Shown here piece after piece: positions 26,685-35,656 of a stretch of DNA of 64,000 bases. Location of the stretch: positions 558,001 to 622,000 of the forward strand of contig CAVVAR010000005.1 in assembly GCA_963746315.1 (NCBI GenBank), read 5' to 3'. Below the pieces are notes generated by a model. It did not search any database. It worked only from the letters and a program-made list of their open reading frames with translations, and had not been told where the DNA came from. Both the position numbers and the translations under genes were made by a program. The stretch's first letter is position 1; every line of letters starts with the position of its first letter. The stretch comes from Ga0077555 sp963746315 (lineage in GTDB: Bacteria > Pseudomonadota > Alphaproteobacteria > Rhizobiales > Hyphomicrobiaceae).

Positions 26685-28265
26685 TCATGTGCGCCGGCGC
26701 AACATTCCGGCGAGGTGCGACCGCTTTACGGCGCCTGTCATGAGCGCCGCCGCGAAATAGACGGTCCCGCCGCCGACGATCATTCCAGCGAGTGCGGTCG
26801 CTCTCGTGCCGAGTGGCTGGCCGGCTGCGAGCCAGGGAGCGAGTTGATAGGTCGCCGCGACCAGCGCGAGCCCCATGACGCCACTCGCGAGCACGATCAT
26901 CGGCAGCGCGAGCCTGAGCCTTCTGTCGGCGCGAAAATGATCGCGATGGCGAAGGCCGCGATAGAGCAACGCCACGTTCAGCCAAGCGCCAACGACCGTC
27001 GCGACACCGATGCCGAGATGCGCCGAAAGCCCGATGTGCGGGAAAGCGAAGAACAACACGATCGAGCCCACGGTATTGACGCCGAGGCTCCATGCGGTGA
27101 ACAGCATCGGCGTCCGGGTGTCCTCGCGCGCGAAGTAGCCAGGCTGGAATACCTTCTGGAGAACGAAAGCCGGCAGTCCGAGGGCGAAAATCGCCAGGAC
27201 GGCGGACACTGCGCGGGTATCATCGACCGTGAACTTTCCTCGCTCGAACAGGACCGAGACGATTGGTCCGGGGACGAGCGCCAGGGCAACGGCCGCCGGA
27301 ACGGTGAGCAGCATGGCCAGCTCCAGCGCCCGGTTCTGGGCGTCCAGAACGGCCACCTCGTTGCCGGCTCTGAGATGACGAGAAATGTCCGGCAGAAGGA
27401 CGACGCCGATGGCGATGCCGATGATGGCGAGTGGCAGCTCGTAGAGGCGATCGGCGTAGTAGAGCCACGGCACGGCACCGGTCTGCAGAGATGCGATCAT
27501 GCCGCCGATCACGATGTTGATCTGCGTCGCGCCACCCGCGACGATTCCGGGCACTCCGAGGCGGACCAGCCGGCGCATGTCCTCGGACCAGACCGGCCGC
27601 ACGAGGCGCGGAACGAATCCCGCCCTCCATGCGCCCCACAGGAGCACGAGCAGTTGCAGGACACCGGCGGCAGCTATGCCCCAGGCGAGCACAATGCCTG
27701 TTCGCGCATCATTGCCGTAGCCGAGAGCCAGCGCAATCGCGATGGCTGCCATCAGCGTGAGATTGAGAACGATCGATACGGCCGCACTCTCCGCGAATCG
27801 ACCGACCGAGTTCAGCACTCCCGACAGAAGGGCAACGAGCGACATGCAGAGCAGATAAGGAAACGCGATCCGGCTCATGGTCACGGCCAACTCGAACTTG
27901 GCCGGGTCGTCGGCGAAACCGGGGGCAAGCCCATACATGGCCCACGGCATGGCGATCATTGCCAAGGCCGACAAGACCAGCAATATCAACGCCAGTCCCG
28001 ACATGGCTTGCGATGCCAGCGCCTTTGCGGCTTCCTTTCCATCGCCTTCGAGCCGTTTGGCGAACATCGGCACGAAGGCCGCATTGAACGCGCCCTCGCC
28101 GAACCACCTGCGGAACAGATTGGGAAACCGGAACGCGACCACGAACGCCTCGGCGATCGGCCCGGCACCGATAATGGCTGCGAGCGCGATGTCGCGCAGG
28201 AAACCCAGGACGCGGCTGACGAGCGTCAGTCCGCCGACGGTGGCGAAGGCGCGATAGAGCTTCAT
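26685..28265 (-). CDS. murJ: Lipid II flippase MurJ (MviN)
   Basis: This 526-residue polytopic inner-membrane protein of the MATE/MviN superfamily starts MKLYRAFATVGGLTLVSRVLGFLRDI, with the conserved FRFPNLFRRWFGEGAFNAAFVP segment and about 14 hydrophobic helices. It flips lipid II across the inner membrane during peptidoglycan synthesis. The start at 28265 is chosen from the family N terminus; longer in-frame versions add soluble, Arg-rich residues. It is divergent from the DUF4174 gene. Confidence 0.95.
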   Translation of the reverse strand: MKLYRAFATVGGLTLVSRVLGFLRDIALAAIIGAGPIAEAFVVAFRFPNLFRRWFGEGAFNAAFVPMFAKRLEGDGKEAAKALASQAMSGLALILLVLSALAMIAMPWAMYGLAPGFADDPAKFELAVTMSRIAFPYLLCMSLVALLSGVLNSVGRFAESAAVSIVLNLTLMAAIAIALALGYGNDARTGIVLAWGIAAAGVLQLLVLLWGAWRAGFVPRLVRPVWSEDMRRLVRLGVPGIVAGGATQINIVIGGMIASLQTGAVPWLYYADRLYELPLAIIGIAIGVVLLPDISRHLRAGNEVAVLDAQNRALELAMLLTVPAAVALALVPGPIVSVLFERGKFTVDDTRAVSAVLAIFALGLPAFVLQKVFQPGYFAREDTRTPMLFTAWSLGVNTVGSIVLFFAFPHIGLSAHLGIGVATVVGAWLNVALLYRGLRHRDHFRADRRLRLALPMIVLASGVMGLALVAATYQLAPWLAAGQPLGTRATALAGMIVGGGTVYFAAALMTGAVKRSHLAGMLRRRT

Positions 28266-28422
28266 GGCGCGAGCGGTAGCGGAGCCAAGGCCCGCCGGCA
28301 AGTGCCGGAAGGCCGAGGATGCAACTCGCCATCCGCTCGTGCGCAATCGGCCACGCAGGGTTACAGGACAGTTGGTGATCCGATCGCCGGCTCCTATGTT
28401 CCCAGAGAGAACGGAGATGGCG

Positions 28423-28866
28423 ATGCACACGCGCTTCATCATACTGGGCATGCTTGCGGCGGTCGCCTCGCTGACGGCCTTCTCGAGCGCCTCGGCGATG
28501 TCCAGGTACAAGTGGAAATACCGGCCACTTGTCGTGTTCGCCCCGACTGCCGGGGACGCTCGCCTCGTGCGCCAGAGGGCGATCGTGGCCAGTTTCCGTC
28601 CGGCATTCATCGATCGCCAGATGGTCGTCGTGTATGTGACGGGCGACACCGTTACTGCAGATCTCGGCCCTTCGCCGCGCCTCGACGCGGAGGCGCTCCG
28701 TCAAAGGTTCGGAGCGAAATCGCGTGAGTTCAAGGCTGTCCTGATCGGCAAGGACGGCGGCGTGAAGCTGGCCTCGTCGAAGCCGTTTCCGGGACCCGTC
28801 TTGTTTCGCACGATCGATGCGATGCCGATGCGTGCGGAGGAAAGCCGCGCCAAAGGCCGCCGGTAG
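28423..28866 (+). CDS. DUF4174 domain exported protein
   Basis: This 147-residue product has an N-terminal signal peptide (MHTRFIILGMLAAVASLTAF, cleavage after SSASA). A mature part follows with KWKYRPLVVFAPTAGDARLVRQR, a redoxin-like strand order and LIGKDGGVKLASSKPF, matching DUF4174. The function is unknown; the fold resembles thioredoxin-like proteins without the CxxC. The ATG at 28423 has GGAG 6 nt upstream; an ATG at 28417 is also possible. Confidence 0.82.
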   Translation: MHTRFIILGMLAAVASLTAFSSASAMSRYKWKYRPLVVFAPTAGDARLVRQRAIVASFRPAFIDRQMVVVYVTGDTVTADLGPSPRLDAEALRQRFGAKSREFKAVLIGKDGGVKLASSKPFPGPVLFRTIDAMPMRAEESRAKGRR

Positions 28867-28919
28867 CCGATCTGCCACCGGCGATGGCGCGTGCCGCCCG
28901 GTTGTGGCTCACGGGCGTC

Positions 28920-29852
28920 TCATTTGGTTCGCCGCAGGTATATCCCCCCGCTGACATGCCCGTCAGGGAACGCTTCGCGCATCAGGGTGGAATGGAATGT
29001 CGTCATGAAGGAATTGTAGAAGTAGAGTTCAAATGACGAATTGAACTGAAGAAACGCACGCAATATGTAGGCTTCATTCCATCCGAACCCTTTCATGACC
29101 CAATCCCGGGGATAATCGAACGGGTACAGGATGTCGTGGAAGTGGATCACCACCCCAGGCTTGATTCGTGGCAATATATTGAAAAATATATGATTTACGT
29201 CGCTTCCGATTTTGGAGGAATGCGACGAGTCGACAAACAGAATATCTCCGGCTTCCAATTCATCGAAAATCGCCAAATCGACTTTTTGCACCATCGTCTC
29301 CATGATGACGCAACGATCACGCGGTGGCGATCCGATTAGGTCGTGCAGGCGTTCGGGGTAAGGCTCGATACAGGTCAGCGTAGTCGGGAGGGAATGCTTC
29401 TCGATCACGTCCAGCATGCCCGCCGAGCTAAATCCGGAGCCGATCTCGACGATCCGGCGGGGCTTCAAGTGCCGAATCATGCCGGCCAGCACTCTGAAAT
29501 CGAGTGCAATGAAGTAGTTGTTTGCCAGATAGTATCGCCAGCCGGGTGTGCGATTCAGGGGGACATCCATCCGAGCCAAGGGCGCGAGGATTTTGCACAG
29601 CTCAATCTGCGCGTCCTCGCGCATGTCGATCCCAGGCAGAGCCCGCGGCGGCTCCGGCAAGAAAAAGCGATCGCCGTCCTGGGCGATCTCGGCAAGGGAG
29701 GGGTACGCGGAATAATAATGTCCCGATGGATGGGTTGTTTCGAATACACTCTGATCCAGGTTCGTAAGGCCATCTTGGGACATTTTGGAAGTTGCTCCTA
29801 GTGCAAATTGCTTGAGGGAGTGCTTGACGAGTTTTCTCAGCTTCGACGTCAT
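28920..29852 (-). CDS. Class I SAM-dependent methyltransferase
   Basis: This 310-residue protein has the SAM-binding motif I in RRIVEIGSGFSSAGMLDVI, motif II near TLTCIEPYPERL, and GDILFVDSSHSSKIGSDVN, which fits the Methyltransf_24 type. Such proteins often act in polysaccharide or small-molecule modification; the substrate is unknown. The ATG at 29852 has a strong GAGGAGG 6 nt upstream. The gene is clearly less GC-rich than its neighbours, with AT-rich codons around 29000-29250, suggesting horizontal origin. Confidence 0.88.
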   Translation of the reverse strand: MTSKLRKLVKHSLKQFALGATSKMSQDGLTNLDQSVFETTHPSGHYYSAYPSLAEIAQDGDRFFLPEPPRALPGIDMREDAQIELCKILAPLARMDVPLNRTPGWRYYLANNYFIALDFRVLAGMIRHLKPRRIVEIGSGFSSAGMLDVIEKHSLPTTLTCIEPYPERLHDLIGSPPRDRCVIMETMVQKVDLAIFDELEAGDILFVDSSHSSKIGSDVNHIFFNILPRIKPGVVIHFHDILYPFDYPRDWVMKGFGWNEAYILRAFLQFNSSFELYFYNSFMTTFHSTLMREAFPDGHVSGGIYLRRTK

Positions 29853-30097
29853 TCGTTCCTCCTCAGGACATTCAGGCGCAACAGAGTGGGGCGAACACCT
29901 TCCACCAGGCTGAAGCCGTTGCCGCACCGATGTCCGCCCGCCCCGAAAAAACGCAAATGAGCCAAAGCACGTCACCGCTCAGTCACATCCGTTCCTGCCG
30001 GTGCCATCGGCTTGCAAGATATTTCCGAAATGGGTTATCTGCAATCAGGAGTCCGACGGGGTCCGTGCAACCCTCAACCACCAGGGATTCGGTGCCC

Positions 30098-31519
30098 ATG
30101 GCGATGCTCTCCAGACGAATTTCCGCGCTGTGCACAGTGTCTGCACTGCTGTCGGCGTGGGTCGTCGCTGCTGCCCCGGCTGCCGCGCAGCGACGCGAGG
30201 TGCCGCCGTCGCGGGAGGCTGTTCGCTACTCGTTCGCGCCCATCGTCAAGCGCACGGCTCCGGCCGTCGTCAACGTCTACGTGCGCGGTCAGGTTCAGGT
30301 GAAGTCGCCGTTCAACGATCCGCTGTTCCGCCAGTTTTTCGGAGAACGGTTCGGCATGCCGGCGGAACGCGCGCAATCCTCGCTGGGCTCGGGCGTCATC
30401 GTCTCGCCCGACGGTGTCGTCGTCACCAATACCCACGTCATCAAGATCGGTGGCCGCTCCGAGATCCGTCTCGTTCTCGCCGACAAGCGCGAGTTCGATG
30501 CCAAGGTCCTGCTGCAGGACGAGAAGACCGATATCGCGATCCTGAAGATCGAGGGCGGTGACGGCAACTTCCCGCATCTCCAGTTCGAAAGCTCCGATGG
30601 GCTTGAGGTGGGCGATCAGGTTCTCGCCATCGGCAATCCCTTTGGCGTCGGCCAGACGGTGACCAGCGGTATCGTATCGGGGCTGTCCCGCACCGAGGTG
30701 ACGAAGTCGGACGCACAGGTCTTCATCCAGACGGATGCCGCCATCAATCCGGGCAACTCCGGCGGCGCCCTGGTCGATATGGCCGGACGGCTGGTCGGCA
30801 TCAACACCGCAATCTTCTCGCGCTCCGGGGGCTCGCACGGGATTGGCTTCGCCATCCCGTCCGATCTCGTGCGTGTCTACGTCGAGAGCGCCCTTGCCGG
30901 CCGCAAGGTCGAGCGCCCCTGGCTGGGAGCCCGGCTCGAGGCGGTCACCCGGGATATCGCAGACGCACTGAAGCTCGAGCGCGCAACGGGGGCGGCCGTC
31001 ATGCGTGTCCACGCCGCGAGTCCGGCTGCCGCCGCCCGGCTCGAGCCCGGCGATGTCATCGTCGGCGTCGACGGTCAGGAGGTCGCCGACCCGCGCTCCG
31101 TACAGTACCGGCTGACCACGCGCGGCGTCGGCAATAAGGCGCGCCTCGACGTCATCCGTCAGGGCCGTCGCGTGGTCGTCGAGATCGATCTCGCCGCAGC
31201 CCCCGAGCCGACCATGACGGACGTGCGCAATCTGGCCGGTGCGCATCCGCTCGACGGCGCTCGGGTCGTCAACCTCTATCCGCCCCTCGCCGACGATCTT
31301 GGCCTCGACCAGACCGACGGTGTCGTCGTCGTCAACGTGCGTTCCGGCTCGACCGCCGAGCGCCTCGGGTTCCGCTCAGGAGACGTGATCGCCGCGGTCG
31401 GCGACGTGGTCGTGGACAGCTACGAGACGCTGGCGCCGCTGCTCAAGAAGAGGCAGCGTCTTTGGACCGTGTCGATCAAGCGCGGCGGCCGTCTGCTGCG
31501 CATGCAGGTGGCTGGCTAG
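30098..31519 (+). CDS. DegP/DegQ-type periplasmic serine protease (HtrA family)
   Basis: This 473-residue protein has a signal peptide (MAMLSRRISALCTVSALLSA, cleavage after APAAAQ) and a trypsin-like domain with His in TNTHVIKIG, Asp in KTDIAILKI and Ser in NPGNSGGAL, so the catalytic triad is complete. Two PDZ domains follow (about 275-360 and 385-465). It should degrade or refold damaged envelope proteins in the periplasm. The start at 30098 is chosen for the signal peptide; upstream in-frame residues do not fit. It is divergent from the methyltransferase gene. Confidence 0.94.
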   Translation: MAMLSRRISALCTVSALLSAWVVAAAPAAAQRREVPPSREAVRYSFAPIVKRTAPAVVNVYVRGQVQVKSPFNDPLFRQFFGERFGMPAERAQSSLGSGVIVSPDGVVVTNTHVIKIGGRSEIRLVLADKREFDAKVLLQDEKTDIAILKIEGGDGNFPHLQFESSDGLEVGDQVLAIGNPFGVGQTVTSGIVSGLSRTEVTKSDAQVFIQTDAAINPGNSGGALVDMAGRLVGINTAIFSRSGGSHGIGFAIPSDLVRVYVESALAGRKVERPWLGARLEAVTRDIADALKLERATGAAVMRVHAASPAAAARLEPGDVIVGVDGQEVADPRSVQYRLTTRGVGNKARLDVIRQGRRVVVEIDLAAAPEPTMTDVRNLAGAHPLDGARVVNLYPPLADDLGLDQTDGVVVVNVRSGSTAERLGFRSGDVIAAVGDVVVDSYETLAPLLKKRQRLWTVSIKRGGRLLRMQVAG

Positions 31520-31656
31520 TCGACGGTCGTCGAGCCCCTCGAATGGGATGTGAGCGTGCGACGGATCGCGTTGGCGCCAGGTTTCGGCTTTACCGGCGGA
31601 ACAATTGCGGTCCTGCACGGTTGCCCAATGGAATGGATAGCGACCAGAGGGCCCTT

Positions 31657-31899
31657 ATGAGCACGTCCCGCGATCCGAAGGACAATCCTGAGCATATTCC
31701 GGTCGAGAAGCGCCTGTCGGGCGACTTCGGCTCGCCTCTCGAGCTGATGGCCGCGCCCGGTCTCAGCGCTGAGCAGAAGCGAGACATTCTGAAAGTCTGG
31801 CTCAACGATCTGGAGGCTCAGCCGCCCTCGGCGGAGACACGCACTGTGCGGGACAGCGTTCGCGAGGCTCTGGCGGTCGCCGAAAAGGAGATCCAATGA
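31657..31899 (+). CDS. Small conserved-looking protein of unknown function
   Basis: This 80-residue acidic protein has a charged N-terminal half and a helical segment GLSAEQKRDILKVWLNDLEA. I do not recognise a named family. GAGGG stands 6 nt before the ATG, and the stop overlaps the start of the next gene by 4 nt (ATGA), which strongly supports translation and coupling to the DUF992 gene. Confidence 0.75.
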   Translation: MSTSRDPKDNPEHIPVEKRLSGDFGSPLELMAAPGLSAEQKRDILKVWLNDLEAQPPSAETRTVRDSVREALAVAEKEIQ

Positions 31900-32375
31900 A
31901 GCCCACGAAGCTTTTCGCCGTACTCTCGGCGAGCGCACTGGTTGCCTCGGTGTCGTCGATGACGGTCGAGGCGGTCGAGCCGCTGGCGAACATGGGGACG
32001 CTGACCTGCGTCGCGTCGCCCGGCGAGACCGAGCCGCTCGGACCGGAGCGGCAGCTTAGCTGCACATTCGAACCGCTCACCGGCGCCAAGGCGCAGATGA
32101 CAGGGACCGTAAAGCGGATCGGAGCGCAAACGCCGAGCGATGCCAAGATCGTGCTGGCGTGGACGGTGATGGCGCCCAAAATCGATACGCCGGTCAACCA
32201 GCTCGAAGGACGCTACGTCGGCGCCGTCGGTGAGGGTCGCGGCGCCAACTCGACGGGGCTGGTCGGAGGAGCGGGCGGCCACATCACGTTGCGTCCGCTG
32301 ACGCTCGATCCGAACATCGGCGAGAACGCGGCGCTCGCCGTTCTGGAGCTGCAACTCGCCGCGATGAAGGCCTGA
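31896..32375 (+). CDS. DUF992 family exported protein
   Basis: This 159-residue protein has a signal peptide (MKPTKLFAVLSASALVASVS, cleavage near VEA) and the DUF992 pattern: NMGTLTCVASPGE, LSCTFEPLTG, then GRYVGAVGEGRGANSTGLVGG and HITLRPL. The two cysteines probably form a disulfide in the periplasm. The family is widespread in Hyphomicrobiales and uncharacterised. GGAG precedes the ATG, and it is translationally coupled to the preceding small gene. Its stop abuts the stop of the convergent FMN dehydrogenase gene. Confidence 0.9.
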   Translation: MKPTKLFAVLSASALVASVSSMTVEAVEPLANMGTLTCVASPGETEPLGPERQLSCTFEPLTGAKAQMTGTVKRIGAQTPSDAKIVLAWTVMAPKIDTPVNQLEGRYVGAVGEGRGANSTGLVGGAGGHITLRPLTLDPNIGENAALAVLELQLAAMKA

Positions 32376-33560
32376 TCAGGGCCGGGTGTTACGCTTGAGA
32401 TCCGCGGTGTCGTCCCACATGAGGAAGTCGGGGCCGAGCGAGCGGATATCGGGCGCGCCCATGTTTCCCATGACGAGGTCGACCTCGTTCTTCAGGATAT
32501 TCAGCGCGTGCCCGGCCATCGGCTCTCCGCCGATGGCGACGCCGTAGAGCGTCATGCGACCGACGAAGCAGAACTTGGCGCCGAGACACATGGCCGTGAC
32601 GACGTCGGAGCCGCGACGGATGCCGCTGTCGAGCATCAGGGTCATCTTGTCGCCGACGGCGTCGCGGATGGCTGGAAGCACCTCTACGGGGGATGGAGCG
32701 CGGTCGAGCTGCCGGGCGCCGTGGTTCGAGACCATCAGGCCATCGACGCCGATCTTGTGGGCGCGCTCGGCATCGGCCGGGTGCATGACGCCCTTCAGCA
32801 CCATCTTGCGCGGCCACAACTCGCGGAACTTCTCGATGTCCGACCAATCGAGCGGTGGTGTGGTCTGCGTCGCCTGGAAGGCTGCGACTTTCTCGGCATC
32901 GTTCTCGGCACCGGGGCCGGCGTACTTGGCCCAGTTGGAGAGCATCGGGGTGCCGCCGCCGTTCTTGTAGTAGTTCAGCAGCCAGCCCGGATGTGTCGCG
33001 GCTTCCATCAGAATGTGGAGCGGCATCTTGAGCGGACGTGCCATGCCGTTGCGCTTGTTGCGCTCGCGGTTCGAATGGACCGGCACGTCGACCGTGATGA
33101 CCAGCGTCGACAGGCCGGCATCCTTGGCCCGTTTGATCATGTCGTAGGAGATCTCTTTGTCCTTGGCCGTGTACATCTGATACCAGCCGTGGTCGGGCGC
33201 AACCCGGGCCAGGTTCTCGATGGTGTCGGTCGAGGCGCCGGACATGATGAAAGGCACGTTGGCCTTGCGCGCGGCGGCAGCCAGCATCAGGTCGGCGCCA
33301 GGGCGGAAGAGAGCGGCGCCGCCGGTCGGGGCGATGCCGACGGGTTGAGCATAGGTGCGGCCGAACAGCTCGGTCGTCTGTGAGCGCTTCGAGACGTCGA
33401 CCATGTAGCGGGGCACGATGCGATGGCGCTCGAAGCCCCAGGTGTTGCGCTCGATGCCGATCTCGTCGTCGAGACCGCCCTCGATGAAGTCGAAGGCGAT
33501 CTTGGGTAGGCGGCGCTTCGCTGCGCGGCGCAGGTCGTCGTAGTTGAGAAGCTGAGACAT
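32376..33560 (-). CDS. FMN-dependent alpha-hydroxy-acid dehydrogenase (lactate/glycolate oxidase family)
   Basis: This 394-residue TIM-barrel flavoprotein has IAFDFIEGGLDDEIG at the N terminus, APTGGAALF for FMN binding, the catalytic Lys in MVLKGVMHP, and the active-site His in MVSNHGARQLDRAPSPVEVLP, then DSGIRRGSDV for FMN phosphate. It oxidises an L-2-hydroxy acid to the 2-oxo acid. It is downstream of a TRAP transporter cluster on the same strand (142 bp from the small permease), so that transporter may import its substrate. Lactate, glycolate and mandelate are all possible. Confidence 0.93.
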   Translation of the reverse strand: MSQLLNYDDLRRAAKRRLPKIAFDFIEGGLDDEIGIERNTWGFERHRIVPRYMVDVSKRSQTTELFGRTYAQPVGIAPTGGAALFRPGADLMLAAAARKANVPFIMSGASTDTIENLARVAPDHGWYQMYTAKDKEISYDMIKRAKDAGLSTLVITVDVPVHSNRERNKRNGMARPLKMPLHILMEAATHPGWLLNYYKNGGGTPMLSNWAKYAGPGAENDAEKVAAFQATQTTPPLDWSDIEKFRELWPRKMVLKGVMHPADAERAHKIGVDGLMVSNHGARQLDRAPSPVEVLPAIRDAVGDKMTLMLDSGIRRGSDVVTAMCLGAKFCFVGRMTLYGVAIGGEPMAGHALNILKNEVDLVMGNMGAPDIRSLGPDFLMWDDTADLKRNTRP

Positions 33561-33702
33561 GGTGTTTCGGGATCCCCGGGGAGCTCTTGGGCGTGGGCGC
33601 GGTAAATCGCGCGGATTTTGAGAGAGCTAGGGTGCCGCCGGCTGCGGCACTAGGCAAGCGGGATGTTGAGGGAAGGTTGAAGGCGGCTGGTCACGAGCGC
33701 GC

Positions 33703-34266
33703 CTACACCGAATCGGCTTCCGATGCCGGCTGCCCCATCGGTCCGGTTTCCCCTTCCCCGCGAATGACCACGATCAGGTGATTAAGGAAATCGGAGAGTA
33801 GTTGGAGCGCCATGGCCCCTACGGCGGCGGCAGCCGCAAGCTTGCCGGGCCACAAGGGGTACTCGATCGCCCCGAACCGGATCTGCTGGCGCTCCGTAGA
33901 GATGATGGCCTCGTCCCAGGCCTGCCACGCCATGACGATCACGAAGGCCAGAACCAGCAGCAGCGTGACCAACTCGAGCAGCACTTGCGCCCTTTGCGGC
34001 AGGAGCTCTGTGAATAGGGTGAGCCGCAGATGCCCTTTCAGAAGCTGCGTGTAGGACATCAGGCCAAAAAAGATGAAGGCCATGAGCATCTCGACGAGCT
34101 CGATGACCCCCAGAAACGATCGACCGAGAAAGTACCGATAGAAGACCTCGGCCAACGTCGAGACCGTGATCATGACGATGCACAGCGCGGCCAAGAACCC
34201 CATGAGGGTGCTGAGGCGGCTTACGACCCACTGCAGCTGACGGGCCACCGATTCAAGCGCATTCAT
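33703..34266 (-). CDS. TRAP transporter small permease (DctQ type)
   Basis: This 187-residue inner-membrane protein has four hydrophobic helices, with the conserved EVFYRYFLGRSFLGVIELVEMLMAFIFF pattern (read in parts) of DctQ subunits. It pairs with the large permease to form the TRAP membrane unit. The start at 34266 (MNALESVARQ) has GGAG about 9 nt upstream. It lies downstream of the two binding-protein genes. Confidence 0.92.
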   Translation of the reverse strand: MNALESVARQLQWVVSRLSTLMGFLAALCIVMITVSTLAEVFYRYFLGRSFLGVIELVEMLMAFIFFGLMSYTQLLKGHLRLTLFTELLPQRAQVLLELVTLLLVLAFVIVMAWQAWDEAIISTERQQIRFGAIEYPLWPGKLAAAAAVGAMALQLLSDFLNHLIVVIRGEGETGPMGQPASEADSV

Positions 34267-34455
34267 CGACACCAGCTCCGAGATTGCCAGAGGCACGCTT
34301 CCACTATCGGGATCACGTGCGCGCTCTGGCGTGCATCAACCCAATTCCATGCAGGAGGCGCGCGCGCCGGGATGCAACCGTCCAAGCACCTTCGGCTCAT
34401 GCGGCCACAAGGCAAAGTCGCTCCGGGCGTGCGAGCAAGCCCGGAGCAAGAGTTC

Positions 34456-35568
34456 CTAGTCCGGCTTGCCTAGAACGACGGTCACTGGATCGATATAGTC
34501 CGTCGCCTTCGGCTCGTTCTGGGCCAGAATCTCGCGGAACCGGTTGAAGAACTCCCGGGCCGGAGCCTTGCGGGCCTCACGCGAGCGGATCGCCTCGTCC
34601 CAGACCGTCTCCGACACGATCTTGCGGGCCTTCTCGCGCTCCTCCTTGGACCAGCGCTGGAAGGTCATCTTCGCATCCTGCATCACCTTGGCGCGCTGGC
34701 GATTGAGATCGCTGAGCTCCTTGATGTAGGAGGTCTGGATGAGCTCGGCCATGGTATCGACCAACAGCGCGCGAGTTTTCGGGCTCAATGAATCAAGCTT
34801 CCTCTTGTTCATGACGATGGCGACATTGCCATAGGTCCCGGCGCCGAAATCGATGACGTAGCTCGACACCTCGTGAAGCGCCATCGGCGTAATGAGGTTG
34901 GCGGGCAGCCCCGAATAGCCTTCGATCACCTTGCGCTCGAGCGAGGTATAGATATCCGGCGCCGGCAGCGCGACCGGAACCGCACCCAGTGCCTTCAACG
35001 ACTGATTAATGAGACCGAAAGCACGGATGCGCTTGCCTTTGAGATCCTCGGCTCCCTTCCACGGCTCGCGGGCGCCGAGGATGGTCGGATCGACCGCGAG
35101 GCTACCGACAAGCGATAGGTTCTGGCGCTCGAACTCCTTTCGCAGCCCCTCGAACTCGCTGTACATCTGTTTCACGGTCATCATCAGGGCTTGCGTATTG
35201 TTCGTCAGGTACGGCAGGTCCTGCATGGTCGTGAGTGGCAGCTCGCCGGGAAAGTACCCGGAGGCGACATAGGCGACATCTGCAATGCCGCGCGAGGCGC
35301 CATCGAGCAGAGCGGTCGTCGCAAGCAGTGCCTGGTCCCGGTAGGTCTCGAATGTCACACGACCGTTGGACCGCTTCGTTACCTCGTCCATCCACCTTTG
35401 CAGGAAGATCTCCCGGACGTGGCTCGCCGACAGATAGCCAGCGTAGCGCAGCTTCACCTGGTCGAACTCATCCGCGGCATGGGCGGTGGTCTGGAGACCG
35501 AGGACCGGCAGCGCCGCGATCATGGCCCCTGCCAGAATGGAACGTCGGAGCCAGTTTGGCTTTCTCAT
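34456..35568 (-). CDS. TRAP transporter substrate-binding protein (DctP type), copy 2
   Basis: This 370-residue periplasmic protein has a signal peptide (MRKPNWLRRSILAGAMIAAL, cleavage after AHA) and DctP-family features: DEVTKRSNGRVTFETYRDQALL, LKGKRIRAFGLINQSLKALGAVPVALPAPDIYTSLERKVIEGYSGLP, read in parts. The Arg in KRIRAFG is the usual carboxylate ligand. It is a close paralogue of the gene 88 bp upstream, with the same length. GGGAG precedes the ATG at 35568 by about 7 nt. Confidence 0.93.
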   Translation of the reverse strand: MRKPNWLRRSILAGAMIAALPVLGLQTTAHAADEFDQVKLRYAGYLSASHVREIFLQRWMDEVTKRSNGRVTFETYRDQALLATTALLDGASRGIADVAYVASGYFPGELPLTTMQDLPYLTNNTQALMMTVKQMYSEFEGLRKEFERQNLSLVGSLAVDPTILGAREPWKGAEDLKGKRIRAFGLINQSLKALGAVPVALPAPDIYTSLERKVIEGYSGLPANLITPMALHEVSSYVIDFGAGTYGNVAIVMNKRKLDSLSPKTRALLVDTMAELIQTSYIKELSDLNRQRAKVMQDAKMTFQRWSKEEREKARKIVSETVWDEAIRSREARKAPAREFFNRFREILAQNEPKATDYIDPVTVVLGKPD

Positions 35569-35656
35569 GGGAGTCTCCCTTTCCTGTTTCGTCGTCGACA
35601 GTTTCTTCTTGTCGAGTGGCCGGCTGCCTCGTCGTGAGGCCGCCTCCGGCCCCACA

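Noticed and set aside
26715..28727. 670-codon open frame opposite murJ
   Set aside because: The translation is Glu/Arg/His-rich and non-membrane; murJ on the minus strand is unambiguous.
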